From Legionella shakespearei DSM 23087 (GTDB lineage Bacteria; Pseudomonadota; Gammaproteobacteria; Legionellales; Legionellaceae): a stretch of 64,000 nt of DNA. The position numbers and the translations under genes are program-made. Under the pieces are notes generated by a model. It had not been told where the DNA came from and did no database searches. It saw only the letters and a list, made by a program, of their open reading frames with translations. The stretch is from the NCBI RefSeq assembly GCF_000373765.1, contig NZ_KB892426.1, positions 62,001-126,000 on the forward strand. The letters are read 5' to 3'. This document shows, in pieces, positions 43,467 through 52,830 of this stretch. Position 1 is the stretch's first letter. Each line of letters opens with the position of its first letter.

Positions 43467-44312
43467 TCATCCCAATTCAAAAGAAGTGATGCCATAAATC
43501 TGTTTTATGGCTAATCGTGGTTCTTCCTTGAGATACATCCGTGCAGTGGCAAACACTTTAGTCATTTTATAGTGATTTACCAAATCAACCGCTGATGGAT
43601 TATTCTCGGGAATATCCAGAAAAATCACATTACTTTTACTGTAATGAGCAAGATTACTCAACAGAATATTAGCGATTTTGGGGCTATCAGCAAATAAAGG
43701 TCCAATTTTAAAGCCTTGCTGACAGGCTCTGATTACGCCATATCCCTTAAGCTGATTCTCTGCAACATAGCCCAGTGCCAGGCCTTGCTTTTGATGTATC
43801 CAGCACTTTAAAAACTGGGGGCGCAATGTAGGAAAATGCAATCGGTCATAAGCGGATAGCTGGCTAAAATCAATTGTATCAAGTGGCACAATATGTGGGT
43901 CAGCTAAAACAGGTTCATCCAGGCTATCCAGTTGATAACGGGCATTATTATGGGCAAATTGGTAACCAATACGAGCATATTTATCCAACATAGTCATCAC
44001 GCCATCAATGCCTGCATTCCTGCGCCCTATATACTCCAGCCTGTGTTCCGTTAATTCCAATCCATAACCCTTATCCCTATAGGCTTTATCAACAATATAA
44101 AAGCCGCAAAAAGCAAAATCATCGTCATAGACAACGGCAGAACCAACAGCAATGATTTGGCCATTGAGTTTCCCTGCAAAAAAGCCATGAGGATCAGTCT
44201 GGTAAAAGCAATAAGCATCTTGCAAGCCTGGATTCCATCCCTCTCTGGCAGCCCAGTCAACAGCTGTTTGCACTTCCCCTTTACTCATTGTTTCGATACG
44301 ATAGTGATCCAT
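43467..44312 (-). CDS. GNAT acetyltransferase with C-terminal Acetyltransf_18-like domain
   Basis: 281 residues. The N-terminal GNAT domain has the acetyl-CoA motif AYRDKGYGLELTEHRL (about 82-97) after the strand FAFCGFYIVD. The C-terminal part (about 150-281; GYGVIRACQQGFKIGPLFADS and NPSAVDLVNHY) matches the Acetyltransf_18 layout seen in two-domain GNATs. First gene of a pair with the PuuE-like gene. Substrate unknown; an amine or amino acid derivative linked to the deacetylase is possible. Confidence 0.85.
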   Translation of the reverse strand: MDHYRIETMSKGEVQTAVDWAAREGWNPGLQDAYCFYQTDPHGFFAGKLNGQIIAVGSAVVYDDDFAFCGFYIVDKAYRDKGYGLELTEHRLEYIGRRNAGIDGVMTMLDKYARIGYQFAHNNARYQLDSLDEPVLADPHIVPLDTIDFSQLSAYDRLHFPTLRPQFLKCWIHQKQGLALGYVAENQLKGYGVIRACQQGFKIGPLFADSPKIANILLSNLAHYSKSNVIFLDIPENNPSAVDLVNHYKMTKVFATARMYLKEEPRLAIKQIYGITSFELG

Positions 44313-44408
44313 TATTATTGCACTTTGATTTGTATCCCTTAATTATAGGAGTTGTTCCTGATTTAGCATAATTCATCAAGAACGTATAATTATGTTAAAA
44401 TATAAAAA

Positions 44409-44705
44409 ATGATACTCTCTGAGGAAGAACTTGTGACACTGATTTTTATATCTGGCACTATTGCCTTCATTACTTCCTTCATAGGTTTGCTGCCGCAAAT
44501 TTTTAAGGCAATAAAAACCAAATCCACGCAGGACATTTCCATGATCATGCTAATTAATTATCTGATCTGCTCTCTGGCCTGGATTGTCTATGGCGGCAGT
44601 ACCGATTCCTTTTTTGTTTTAAGCTCTAATGTAGTAGGGCTGATTATAAGTTTATTATTAATTATATTGAAAAGACGCTATGACTCTCGAACTGTCCAGC
44701 TTTAA
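44409..44705 (+). CDS. SemiSWEET-type sugar transporter (PQ-loop)
   Basis: 98 residues, three helices, one PQ-loop/MtN3 unit: FIGLLPQIFKAIKTKSTQDIS with the conserved PQ, and INYLICSLAWIVYGGSTDSFF. Works as a homodimer moving sugars across the inner membrane. ATG at 44409; a GTG eight codons later is an alternative. Overlaps the thiamine pyrophosphokinase gene by 26 bases. Confidence 0.88.
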   Translation: MILSEEELVTLIFISGTIAFITSFIGLLPQIFKAIKTKSTQDISMIMLINYLICSLAWIVYGGSTDSFFVLSSNVVGLIISLLLIILKRRYDSRTVQL

Positions 44706-45330
44706 AGGATATAAATCCATTCTCTGTCTCAATGGCGAATTGCCCGAAGCCCGCTTTTTTAAAGCGACAAACCTGCCAGTGGTCGCTGCAGATGGCGCCG
44801 CAAACAGTTTGCATGTGCTAGGCATTAAACCTCATATTATTATTGGTGATCTTGATTCAGTTCTGCCTTCTTTATTGCAGGACACAGCGTTTATACATTT
44901 ACCCGAGCAAAACAGTAACGACTATCAAAAAACAATGGCCTATCTGCATGAAAACAATTTATTACCCAGCATCATCGTGGGAATAAATGGAGGCTATCTG
45001 GATCACGTTTTGAATAACATTAATATTTTTATGGGCGGCAATTGCCTTTTATATGCGCCACCATTAAAAGGCTTTGTCTTGAACGAGAAAAAGCGCATCA
45101 GCCTTTCGCTAACAGAGCATACAAAAATATCATTATTAGGAATTCCTGCTGCTATAGTGTCTTCCAAAGGCCTGAAATGGGAACTAAACAACAGCCCACT
45201 CACTTTTCCCGGTAACAACTCTTGTTATAATCGAACCGTGTCAGAGCAAGTCGAAATTAAGAACCATCAAGGTGAAGTATTAGTACTGATTTATGAAGGT
45301 ACCATTACCGATGCTGGCGGCAAAGCTTAA
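44680..45330 (+). CDS. thiamine pyrophosphokinase
   Basis: 216 residues. Catalytic-domain motifs: VVAADGAANSLH, IIGDLDSV, NSNDYQKTMAYL and INGGYLDHVLNNI (the T/NDxxK and G-x-x-DH motifs of the family). The C-terminal beta domain binds thiamine. It transfers pyrophosphate from ATP to thiamine to give ThDP, the cofactor of IolD. A decayed partial duplicate of this gene lies at about 51.62-51.77 kb. Confidence 0.9.
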   Translation: MTLELSSFKGYKSILCLNGELPEARFFKATNLPVVAADGAANSLHVLGIKPHIIIGDLDSVLPSLLQDTAFIHLPEQNSNDYQKTMAYLHENNLLPSIIVGINGGYLDHVLNNINIFMGGNCLLYAPPLKGFVLNEKKRISLSLTEHTKISLLGIPAAIVSSKGLKWELNNSPLTFPGNNSCYNRTVSEQVEIKNHQGEVLVLIYEGTITDAGGKA

Positions 45331-45393
45331 TTATTGTTTCTAATTGTGTCACGAAACCCTGAATGCTTTTATAATCTGCCAAAGTCATCATAT

Positions 45394-46788
45394 TCAGCAT
45401 TCCGATTTAAAATCTTCGAACTTGCCGCCTGTGCTTCGAGGAATTTCATTGACATAATTAAATATGAAATTAAATGGATGTTCAAAAATCATCATCAGTT
45501 TTTCTCTTAATTGATCTTCTTCGAGTGAGGTAAAATGCTTTCCAGTAAGATTTACTTCAAGTTCCATTAGTGATTTTTGAACAACCTGGAATTGCCTGTT
45601 GGAAAATAAATCCATAAGGCGTACGCCATTGTTGGCAAAAGAGGGCCAAACCTGTCTGCCATCAGGAAGGTGGAGCATATTACGCTGTCTTCCCAAAACC
45701 TGTTTTAAGATGGGTAAAGTGCGTCCGCAGACGCAAGGTTCGCCTGGTATTGCATAATCCCCAATTTGATAACGTATTAGTGGTGAAGAAAAATTATGTA
45801 ATGGAGTTACAATCACTTTTCCTGGCTCATTTACCGCGCAGGGCTTACCTTGATCATTGAGAATTTCTACCAAAATATTTTCTGACTGGATGTGATAATG
45901 ATCGCTTTCAGGACATTGCAATGCGATATATCCTGTTTCTTTCGCTGAATAGTTATCAATGAGAGAGATCCCAAGAATCTCTTTCACCAAGGTACGCAAT
46001 GATGGCTCTACAATTTCACTGTGTGTGTGAACTTTTTTTAATTTATCTGGTTTTTTCCCATGTTGGGCAAAATAACCGATAATTGCTTTTAAGGTTGATG
46101 GATTACAATTTAAATAATCTGGATTGACTCGCAACAACCACTCTGCCTCCTCTTCAACAGAACAAAAAGACAAATGATAGCATGTTCCTGTTTCGCCAAA
46201 AGCATATGTAGCGGGACTCCAATGTTGATAACTTGTACCCTGTGGAGGTGCCGCGGGATTATCTTTTGCCGTTTCATAGAAACCATAACGAATTGTTGCG
46301 AACGATTTATTAAATTCATCTTTATGCCATAAATGATTTCTTAATGAAATCGCATTCCAGAAAAATTGTGTGGCAACATTCCCTTTTATTGTTACAGGAT
46401 GCCCGGTGGATCCACTGGTAGAGAGTAATTCGGATGGTTCATGCCCAGGGGGAACCTTTTCTGCAAACAGGGCAGAATCTGCTTGTTGTATGTCTGTTCG
46501 AGTTAAAATAGGCAACTCTTCCCATAGGTTTGCCAAATCGTGCCAATCAGAGATAAAGGGCAAATGCGCGAATTTTTCCTGGTAATAAGGAACAAATTGG
46601 CGGGCAAAATTAAATAGTGTTGTAAGTTGCCTGAATTGGAACTCCTTAATATTAGCCTCAGGCAGTTTTTCGGTTACATCAAAATGGGCTAATTGGTAAT
46701 AAAGTTGAGCAGCCATAGGACTGATTATCTCTGGCCAAACAATTCCCGGAATGGTGCTGCGCATGGAGATAGGAAATAAGTTTTTCAT
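45394..46788 (-). CDS. CapK/phenylacetate-CoA ligase-like adenylate-forming enzyme
   Basis: 464 residues. The ATP-binding loop is LLSTSGSTGHPVTIKG at 121-136; downstream are DNYSAKETGYIALQCPES (adenylation motif) and PLIRYQIGDYAIPG. The C-terminal domain has GRQRNMLHLPDGRQVWPS. The architecture is that of PaaK/CapK (coenzyme F390 synthetase-like) enzymes that activate a carboxylate, as CoA ester or acyl-adenylate. No carrier protein, CoA pathway or capsule gene is adjacent, so its acid substrate is unknown. Upstream of the porin cluster. Confidence 0.82.
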   Translation of the reverse strand: MKNLFPISMRSTIPGIVWPEIISPMAAQLYYQLAHFDVTEKLPEANIKEFQFRQLTTLFNFARQFVPYYQEKFAHLPFISDWHDLANLWEELPILTRTDIQQADSALFAEKVPPGHEPSELLSTSGSTGHPVTIKGNVATQFFWNAISLRNHLWHKDEFNKSFATIRYGFYETAKDNPAAPPQGTSYQHWSPATYAFGETGTCYHLSFCSVEEEAEWLLRVNPDYLNCNPSTLKAIIGYFAQHGKKPDKLKKVHTHSEIVEPSLRTLVKEILGISLIDNYSAKETGYIALQCPESDHYHIQSENILVEILNDQGKPCAVNEPGKVIVTPLHNFSSPLIRYQIGDYAIPGEPCVCGRTLPILKQVLGRQRNMLHLPDGRQVWPSFANNGVRLMDLFSNRQFQVVQKSLMELEVNLTGKHFTSLEEDQLREKLMMIFEHPFNFIFNYVNEIPRSTGGKFEDFKSEC

Positions 46789-46863
46789 GTTATGTTCATT
46801 CTATGAGATACAAATTGAGGTACGTCCACCAGAAGCCTGTATTGGCTCTGGTGGAAGAAAATA

Positions 46864-47847
46864 TTAAAGGCAATCAGTCAACATTTTAACACCTAAAAAT
46901 GGCCCTTGATTGCTAAAATTACTGCTTTGAGAGAGCACATTAGCCGTTGCAAAACCTTCGCCGCCTACTGACCCCACAAGCAAGGGACGCTCAATCGCAT
47001 GAATATATGTTTCAGCCTGCCAGCCAGTTTCAAGAGTAAAAAGTGTTGTGCTTCCTTCTCCGCCAATAAGCCCCATTTTATTCGTATAATTGATTCCAAG
47101 TCGCAAGCCCAGCTTGGGGACTGTAACATGCCGATCAGCAAAAGTATAAGAAAAGTCAGTTGACTCTAAAGAAACATCTCTGTTTCCAATAAGTAAGGCC
47201 GTGTTTCCATCCGCAAATAAGGTAAAATGCTGAGTCAAATCATAAAATATATTCGCTTCAACGCGTGGTCCAACGCCTCGAAAAGCACTATGGCCAGTGC
47301 GTTCGTACCAGCGGTTTGGTATTGGAAAGCCAGCAACAGTAAGATCTGAATTAATTTCAGCGTAGTTGATACCCGCACCGTATCTTACCCGCCATTTGTC
47401 AGACACCATATGGGTGTGAGCAAACACGCCGGACACTTCATCATAATCAAAATTGACACGTCCATTAACAAATGGCCAATCAGCAGGAACCCATCTGGGT
47501 TCGCTTTCAAATGGAGTGCTGTTTGCATCTTTAGTATGAAGACGCTGCCAGGAAAGGCGTATTTCATTATCATTGCTGAAACTCATTCCACCGAAAAGAT
47601 TGAACCCCCAGCTATAATCCGGATTTATATTGATTGTTGATGCGGCATATGAAGTTGGACTGGTACGCAAGGCATATGCAAAATCCAAATCGCCATTACG
47701 TGGTTGCAAATATAATGCATCAATTCCAATGAAATACCCTTTGTCTGCTTTATGCTTATCATAGGCTTCACCTGCCCACGCCATTTGTATAGTGCCTATG
47801 TTGCTTAAGACCAAAATACTAAGTGTTGTTTTCTTTAAAGCAGACAT
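46864..47847 (-). CDS. Legionella major outer membrane porin family protein
   Basis: 327 residues with a signal peptide ending around QMAWAGEA. Mature protein: alternating amphipathic strands, motif YFIGIDALYLQPRNGDLDFAY near the N-terminus, aromatic-rich turns (DYSWGFNLFGG) and a C-terminal strand GPFLGVKMLTDCL. It parallels the plus-strand porin at 49954-50874 ([30 protein letters not shown]). The family (Legionella_OMP) forms cysteine-linked porins; a cysteine sits near the C-terminus here. Confidence 0.9.
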   Translation of the reverse strand: MSALKKTTLSILVLSNIGTIQMAWAGEAYDKHKADKGYFIGIDALYLQPRNGDLDFAYALRTSPTSYAASTININPDYSWGFNLFGGMSFSNDNEIRLSWQRLHTKDANSTPFESEPRWVPADWPFVNGRVNFDYDEVSGVFAHTHMVSDKWRVRYGAGINYAEINSDLTVAGFPIPNRWYERTGHSAFRGVGPRVEANIFYDLTQHFTLFADGNTALLIGNRDVSLESTDFSYTFADRHVTVPKLGLRLGINYTNKMGLIGGEGSTTLFTLETGWQAETYIHAIERPLLVGSVGGEGFATANVLSQSSNFSNQGPFLGVKMLTDCL

Positions 47848-47968
47848 ATCCTCTCCTTGTTTATTGATAATGTAAATAATTTATAAAAAATACTTTATTA
47901 AGAATTGATTACCTTATCATTGACCTGTTTTTATATCAAATAATTATTCCTGTTATGCTCAACCAGAA

Positions 47969-49633
47969 TTAAAAATTATAATTCAGGCCTGCTCTTATTA
48001 TGTTACTACTGACACGGGAATTAATTCGATAATTTACTGGCGCACCCAGATAGGATCTGCCGATTGAATCCATATTAATAGCGCCTAAATCAACATAAAG
48101 GTATTCTGCTTTAAAAGAGACGTGCTGATCTACTGCATATTCCAAACCCACACCGCCTGACCAACCAAACTTATTTTTATTGTAATTCGCTCGTGTACAC
48201 CAGACAGAATCACAATCACCAAAAATCTCCCTCTGATCAAAAGCAAATTTGGTTTTACCCCAGGCCGGGCCCGCAGTAACATAAATTAAAAAGTCATTCC
48301 AGGCCAATTTTCCAAGACGGCCTCTTAAGGTCATCATGCGGCTGATATTTATATCTGTACTGGTTGTTATTTGGCTATAATAGTCGGGATCGGAATCAAC
48401 GATTAAAGACACACCATTTGAACCACTGATATGTGCATAACTTAAATCAGACTCTATCCCCGCGACAACTCTGTCTTTCTGCCAATTATATCCGAGTTGA
48501 CCGCCACCAATAAAACCTCTTCTCTGTAAATTTAAAGCATTAGGAGTGAAGTCTTGTAATGCCTGGGCGGCGAATGATACAGGGGCAATCGACACTATGT
48601 CATAATTAGTTCCATAGCCTGCGTTCGCGCCAATATAAAATCCTGTCCAGGAGAAATTGGCAGGATCTTTAGTATCCGCTATAACAGGATTGTTATTAAA
48701 TGTATAATTTGCCTGCAATATGAGGCCGTATCTATATTGCTTTACATCTATAGGTTGTGCCTGTCCCGCAAAAGCAGCAGTTTCCTCAAAATGGGCAAAT
48801 CCATTCGTAAAAATATACCACCAGCGTGCTCCTATACCTAGCGCCAGGTCCTGAGTGACGCTCCAATTTAAAATCGCATCCAGTTGTACGCCATTGCCCT
48901 TGCCGTCATTTAAAAAACCGCGAATATCAGGACGCAAATTATGATAGTCATTGCCGCGTAAATTACTACGTATATAAGCTACATCAGTATTTAATGCATG
49001 CTTATCTGTTAAATGTATCGTACTGTTTATACCTAAACGTAAAGCATCCCATTCAGCAGTATTGTTCATTCCATTTACTTCGGAAGCTATAGATGGCACA
49101 CAGAAATCACCCCCAGCTGTCTGGTAACAGCCATAATCATTATAGTGCTCCATCCAGTGAAAATACCCAATAAAGCCGCCAGCTTGCCAATTTTGATAAT
49201 TTAAAAAATTATATCCTAAATCCACAGTTACGTAATTAAGGACGCCACTTTTCTGTTGGCCTAAAGTATCTGAATAGGAAATATCAACAGGAAAATCTTC
49301 ATCTCTTGTCGAACCCTTATTAATCGAACCACCGCCAAAATATCCCTTCAAAAAAAAGCCCTGTTCATGACTGAGTCGCCAAAATCCCTCCGCAGCATTA
49401 CTTGTTGCATCGCTATAAGTTATTCTCGATATCAACTGATCCGTAAAATCATGTAAATTAAATACATATTTGCTGGTACTAAGCCAATAACGGATTCCAG
49501 CATCGAATTGCCAGGAAGAACTGACTTTATTTTCTATATTGCCATCTTTTGACTTATCCACAGCAGCATAGCTGCTAGATGCTAATAAAAAAAGCAATAT
49601 TCCTTTTTGTAATGAACCATCAAATAAGTACAT
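47969..49633 (-). CDS. outer membrane protein with two fused beta-barrel domains
   Basis: 554 residues with a signal peptide (LFLLASSSYAA). Residues about 35-310 form one barrel (FDAGIRYWLSTSKYVF, FLKGYFGGGSI, VDLGYNFLN, GGFIGYFHWMEHYND, ALGIGARWWYIF). Residues about 325-554 form a second barrel of the OmpA-like/Omp25 type starting FSWTGFYIGANAGYG and ending IIRAGLNYNF with a C-terminal Phe. Each half looks complete, so this appears to be a fusion of two barrel genes rather than one large barrel. It lies between two Legionella porins. Confidence 0.75.
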   Translation of the reverse strand: MYLFDGSLQKGILLFLLASSSYAAVDKSKDGNIENKVSSSWQFDAGIRYWLSTSKYVFNLHDFTDQLISRITYSDATSNAAEGFWRLSHEQGFFLKGYFGGGSINKGSTRDEDFPVDISYSDTLGQQKSGVLNYVTVDLGYNFLNYQNWQAGGFIGYFHWMEHYNDYGCYQTAGGDFCVPSIASEVNGMNNTAEWDALRLGINSTIHLTDKHALNTDVAYIRSNLRGNDYHNLRPDIRGFLNDGKGNGVQLDAILNWSVTQDLALGIGARWWYIFTNGFAHFEETAAFAGQAQPIDVKQYRYGLILQANYTFNNNPVIADTKDPANFSWTGFYIGANAGYGTNYDIVSIAPVSFAAQALQDFTPNALNLQRRGFIGGGQLGYNWQKDRVVAGIESDLSYAHISGSNGVSLIVDSDPDYYSQITTSTDINISRMMTLRGRLGKLAWNDFLIYVTAGPAWGKTKFAFDQREIFGDCDSVWCTRANYNKNKFGWSGGVGLEYAVDQHVSFKAEYLYVDLGAINMDSIGRSYLGAPVNYRINSRVSSNIIRAGLNYNF

Positions 49634-49953
49634 ACAGTATCCTCATGATAAAGTAAAAGATCTTTTTACAGTAAAAACAGCAGGTTGGCAATAAACTGCA
49701 TGTAATAATGCCGGATTTGCTGTCACTATCGACTTATGTTTGTGACAGCACATACAGCACTAAGCAGATATTGATCATGAAATATATCTTCATGAAAATA
49801 TTCATTTTCTATCATTCTTGACACATGCAAAAACACTGGTAATACTATCAGTACGTATTGTTCAGTTTGAACGATGCAAGCATCTTTATTTAACAACTCA
49901 AAGCATGAGTTATAAATAAATGGAACAAATAAGAATCTAGTGGAGGCCAAAAA

Positions 49954-50874
49954 ATGTTTTTTTTAAAAAAAACAGCCGTAGCAGTACTTGTTTTAGGAAG
50001 TGGTACCGTATTTGCAGGTACGATGGGACCTGTGTGTACTCCGGGAAATGTGACTGTACCTTGTGAAAGAAGTGCATGGGATATAGGTGTTAGCGCACTT
50101 TATTTACAACCCCAATACAGCGCTGCTGCTGGCTATCACAGCGTAGCTCCTTTAAATGGATTAAATCATTACTATGATTGGGATCTTGATTGGAACTGGG
50201 GTTTCAATGTGGAAGGCTCATACCACTTTAACACTGGTAATGATCTTACCGTTAGCTGGTATCATCTGGATGCAGATACAAAGGGGCCTTATTTTATTGT
50301 TGAAGATCCTGAGGCAAGATTTGTTCATAACAATAAATGGGATGCTGTTAACGTTGAATTGGGACAATTCGTAGATTTCAGCGCTAACAAAAAAATGCGT
50401 TTTCATGGCGGCGTGCAATATGCTCGTATCAAAACTGACGTAAGCAATTATGTAGGCACAACATTTGCTGATAGTTTCTCTTCTGAATTCAGCGGTTTTG
50501 GCCCACGTACCGGTCTGGATATGAATTACGTATTCGGTAATGGTTTTGGTATCTATGCCAAAGGAGCAGCAGCTATTCTAGTTGGCACCAGCAAATTTAA
50601 TGATGGTGTGGCCTCAGTAGCTGGTGTAGCTCGTCCAACAAGCTATGGTTCCAAAAATTCAATCACACCTGAGGTTGAAGCCAAGTTAGGTATTAACTAT
50701 ATCTATGCAATGGCTCAGGGAGATTTAACCCTGGATGCTGGTTACATGTGGTTTAACTACTTTAATGCATTACATACAACTGTAGCGGCTGGTAGTATTG
50801 ACCCTGTATTGGGCGAAACTAATTTTGCAGCATCTGGCCCTTACATTGGCTTGAAGTATGTGGGCAATGTTTAA
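49954..50874 (+). CDS. Legionella major outer membrane porin (MOMP-like)
   Basis: 306 residues; strong GGAGG ribosome-binding site about 9 bases ahead of the ATG. Signal peptide [17 protein letters not shown]. The mature N-terminus has cysteines ([19 protein letters not shown]) as in L. pneumophila MOMP, where interchain disulfides form, followed by [12 protein letters not shown] and [15 protein letters not shown]-terminal strand [12 protein letters not shown]. Probably highly expressed. Confidence 0.93.
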   Translation: MFFLKKTAVAVLVLGSGTVFAGTMGPVCTPGNVTVPCERSAWDIGVSALYLQPQYSAAAGYHSVAPLNGLNHYYDWDLDWNWGFNVEGSYHFNTGNDLTVSWYHLDADTKGPYFIVEDPEARFVHNNKWDAVNVELGQFVDFSANKKMRFHGGVQYARIKTDVSNYVGTTFADSFSSEFSGFGPRTGLDMNYVFGNGFGIYAKGAAAILVGTSKFNDGVASVAGVARPTSYGSKNSITPEVEAKLGINYIYAMAQGDLTLDAGYMWFNYFNALHTTVAAGSIDPVLGETNFAASGPYIGLKYVGNV

Positions 50875-51225
50875 GGATATTCAAAAAGACGATGATTATT
50901 GGGCTCACAAAAAGCAGAATTTTGCATTTGCTGTCTGAGCTTTATATGCGGTTCTGTTAAAGACAGGAAACCATATCAAAGTTTCCAGATTTCTATGACA
51001 GAACCCAATAATCCTATGGAGACAAAGCATTCTTTCGTATGCAAATTAGTTGCCTCGGTTTCTTACCATTTGATTATGCTTAAATCACATTTGTTCGGAG
51101 AAATTAAGTTCCCACTTTTTCTTAATTTCTCTGAAAAAAAAGGAGAGATTTTATCATCATCAAGGTATCGTCGATTTAACTAATTCGAATCAGGGGATCA
51201 CGTTCTTCCAATTTAGTTCTTTTGC

Positions 51226-51259
51226 GCATCTATAGTAAGCGAGACCTTACTATAGATGC
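51226..51259. repeat. perfect 14-bp inverted repeat
   Basis: GCATCTATAGTAAG, loop CGAGAC, then CTTACTATAGATGC. No T-run follows, so it is not a standard terminator. It differs from the GC-rich palindrome families of the window. Confidence 0.7.
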
Positions 51260-51440
51260 CAGGAGAACTATCATTAATACTTCTCTGACCCAATCAACTT
51301 GTGATGCAATCGTTTCAGAAATTTGTCCCAATTGGATAGCACCAATGACGTTTAAACGATTTATACGTTTCGATATGCATTGATACAACCGTAAAGCCCG
51401 ACTAATTTGAGGGCAGAACACAGTTCCTGCCAGCATAACT

Positions 51441-51534
51441 GTTCCGCTTCCTGACGGTCGCGGCTCGGTTTTCGTGCGTTCGTATTGACTTCATCGTGCA
51501 CCGAAAACCGAGCCGCGACCGTCAGGAAGCGGAA
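51441..51534. repeat. C-family palindrome (copy C3)
   Basis: GTTCCGCTTCCTGACGG arms and CGGCTCGGTTTTCG inner arms; loop TGCGTTCGTATTGACTTCAT differs from C1/C2. Confidence 0.85.
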
Positions 51535-51620
51535 TTTTTGCTGAGGACAGAGCCTGATTTAGTGCGTAGCCCGGTCTGCTTGCAGCCGGGATGGTTCCAC
51601 TTCGATCCTGGCTGCAAGCA

Positions 51621-51770
51621 GATTGCAGGACACAGCGTTTATACATTTACCCGAGCAAGACAGTAACGATTATCAAAAAACAATGGCCTATCTATTGAGA
51701 ACCATCAAGGCGAAATATTAGTACTGATTTATGAAGGTACCATTCTCGATGCTGGCGGTAAAGCTTAATT
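51621..51770 (+). pseudogene. internally deleted remnant of the thiamine pyrophosphokinase gene
   Basis: About 85 bases match the middle of the intact gene (from its residue ~65, TTGCAGGACACAGCG, to ATGGCCTATCT), then the sequence jumps to its last ~70 bases (GAACCATCAAGG to GGCGGTAAAGCTTAATTATT). Roughly 310 bases are missing at the junction, and the 5' part is replaced by an A palindrome. Matches are near-identical with a few substitutions, so duplication and decay are relatively recent. Lies just upstream of the LOG gene. Confidence 0.88.
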
Positions 51771-51822
51771 ATTCATACTATGTTCTAACACAAAGCATAT
51801 ATTAAATGTATAGGATTTAAAA

Positions 51823-52398
51823 ATGAGTGAAACCACATATATCTGCGTTTTTTTGGGAGCAAAAGAAGGGAAGAGTCCTGTTTATCGTTCCAATGCCAGA
51901 TTATTAGGATTGGAACTGGCAAAACAGAATTGTACACTGGTTTATGGTGGCGCTCGTAATGGTTTAATGGGTGTACTCGCGGATGCTGTGTTAGATGCCG
52001 GAGGAAAAGCCATTGGTGTTATGCCAACTTCTCTAGCCAGCGAATTGCATCACGATCAACTCACCAAATTGCATGTCGTTGAATCCATGCAGGATAGAAA
52101 AGCGTTAATGTCTGAGTTAGCAGATGCTTTTGTATTTTTTCCGGGTGGTTTAGGTACTTTTGAAGAGCTGTTTGAAGTTTGGAGTGCCAAGAAAATAGGT
52201 ATTCATGACAAACCATTGGGTTTTCTGAACATTAATGGGTATTACAATCACTTATTTCATTTTCTAAGAACTTGTTCGGAAGAACATTTTATTACCGAAA
52301 ATCAGTTACAGCAGGTTTCAATCATGGACAATCCGGCTGAATTGATAAAACATACAAAAGAGCAGATTCAGCAAGGGGTATGCGAGGCAATAACTTGA
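51823..52398 (+). CDS. LOG family protein (cytokinin riboside 5'-monophosphate phosphoribohydrolase type)
   Basis: 191 residues, Rossmann-like. The signature PGGLGTFEELFEVW lies at about 107-120, with GGARNGLMGVLADAVL (38-55) earlier. LOG proteins cleave nucleoside 5'-monophosphates to base plus ribose 5-phosphate; in bacteria this is often a housekeeping nucleotidase-like role. The annotation lysine decarboxylase, used historically for this family, is wrong. Confidence 0.92.
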   Translation: MSETTYICVFLGAKEGKSPVYRSNARLLGLELAKQNCTLVYGGARNGLMGVLADAVLDAGGKAIGVMPTSLASELHHDQLTKLHVVESMQDRKALMSELADAFVFFPGGLGTFEELFEVWSAKKIGIHDKPLGFLNINGYYNHLFHFLRTCSEEHFITENQLQQVSIMDNPAELIKHTKEQIQQGVCEAIT

Positions 52399-52746
52399 AT
52401 AGCGATGTAGCCCGGTTGCTCGCAACCGGGAAACTGGCTTGAAGCACCAGCCCTTTGAGAACACTATCTGGCTCCCTCGGTTTGTCCGAGGGAGCCAGGG
52501 TTCAAGACAGAAATACAGTTCCTGCCAGTCTAAACTGTTCCGCTTCCTGACGGTCGCGGCTCGGTTTCCGTGCGTTTGTATATACTTCATCGTGCACCGG
52601 AAACCGAGCCGCGACTGTTAAGGAGCGGAATTTTTGTTGCGGCACAAAGCATGATTTAATGCGTAAAATACATGAGGTAATTCGTGCTGTGGGGACGCCG
52701 TTTATGAGTTCTTTGTGCAAGGTATCGAGTAGCTTTGTAATTTGAA
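52399..52746. repeat. LOG-tRNA intergenic region with A and C palindromes
   Basis: A unit (TAGCCCGGTTGCTCGCAACC) at 52406-52430, an inverted CTGGCTCCCTCGG/CCGAGGGAGCCAG hairpin at about 52468-52499, and palindrome C4 at 52537-52631. No gene. Confidence 0.75.
52537..52631. repeat. C-family palindrome (copy C4)
   Basis: C palindrome with substitutions in the right arm (GCGACTGTTAAGGAGCGGAA), loop TGCGTTTGTATATACTTCAT. Close to the 3' side of the tRNA pair. Confidence 0.8.
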
Positions 52747-52747
52747 A

Positions 52748-52824
52748 TGGCGCGCCCGGAAGGATTCGAACCTCCGACCCTTTGGTTCGTAGCCAAATAC
52801 TCTATCCAACTGAGCTACGGGCGC
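52748..52824 (-). tRNA. tRNA-Arg (anticodon ACG)
   Basis: On the minus strand: acceptor GCGCCCG pairing with CGGGCGC, D arm AGCTCAGTTGGATAGAG, anticodon stem-loop TTTGG-CTACGAA-CCAAA, T arm GTTCGAATCC, discriminator G and encoded CCA. 77 nt. The wobble A34 would be converted to inosine by TadA. Confidence 0.97.
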
Positions 52825-52830
52825 GTTGAT

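Larger units (their letters stand above)
50875..51822. other. 948-base region without intact genes: inverted repeats, C/A palindromes and a gene remnant
   Basis: Contains in order: AT-rich sequence with an inverted repeat GAGAAATTAAG/CTTAATTTCTC at 51098-51131 (followed by an A-run); a perfect 14-bp hairpin at 51226-51259; a low-complexity stretch to 51436 with a minus-strand frame of 68 codons that may be a gene fragment; palindrome C3 at 51441-51534; A units near 51567-51592 and 51600-51621; and a thiamine pyrophosphokinase remnant at 51621-51770. I see no convincing gene. Confidence 0.7.

Noticed and set aside
50899-51183. 94-codon frame after the porin
   Set aside because: Cys-rich, low-similarity translation without a ribosome-binding site or family match; it includes an inverted repeat. 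I do not call it a gene.
51230-51436. 68-codon minus-strand frame
   Set aside because: It begins in repeat-like sequence and overlaps the 14-bp hairpin. It might be a gene fragment but I could not identify a parent.
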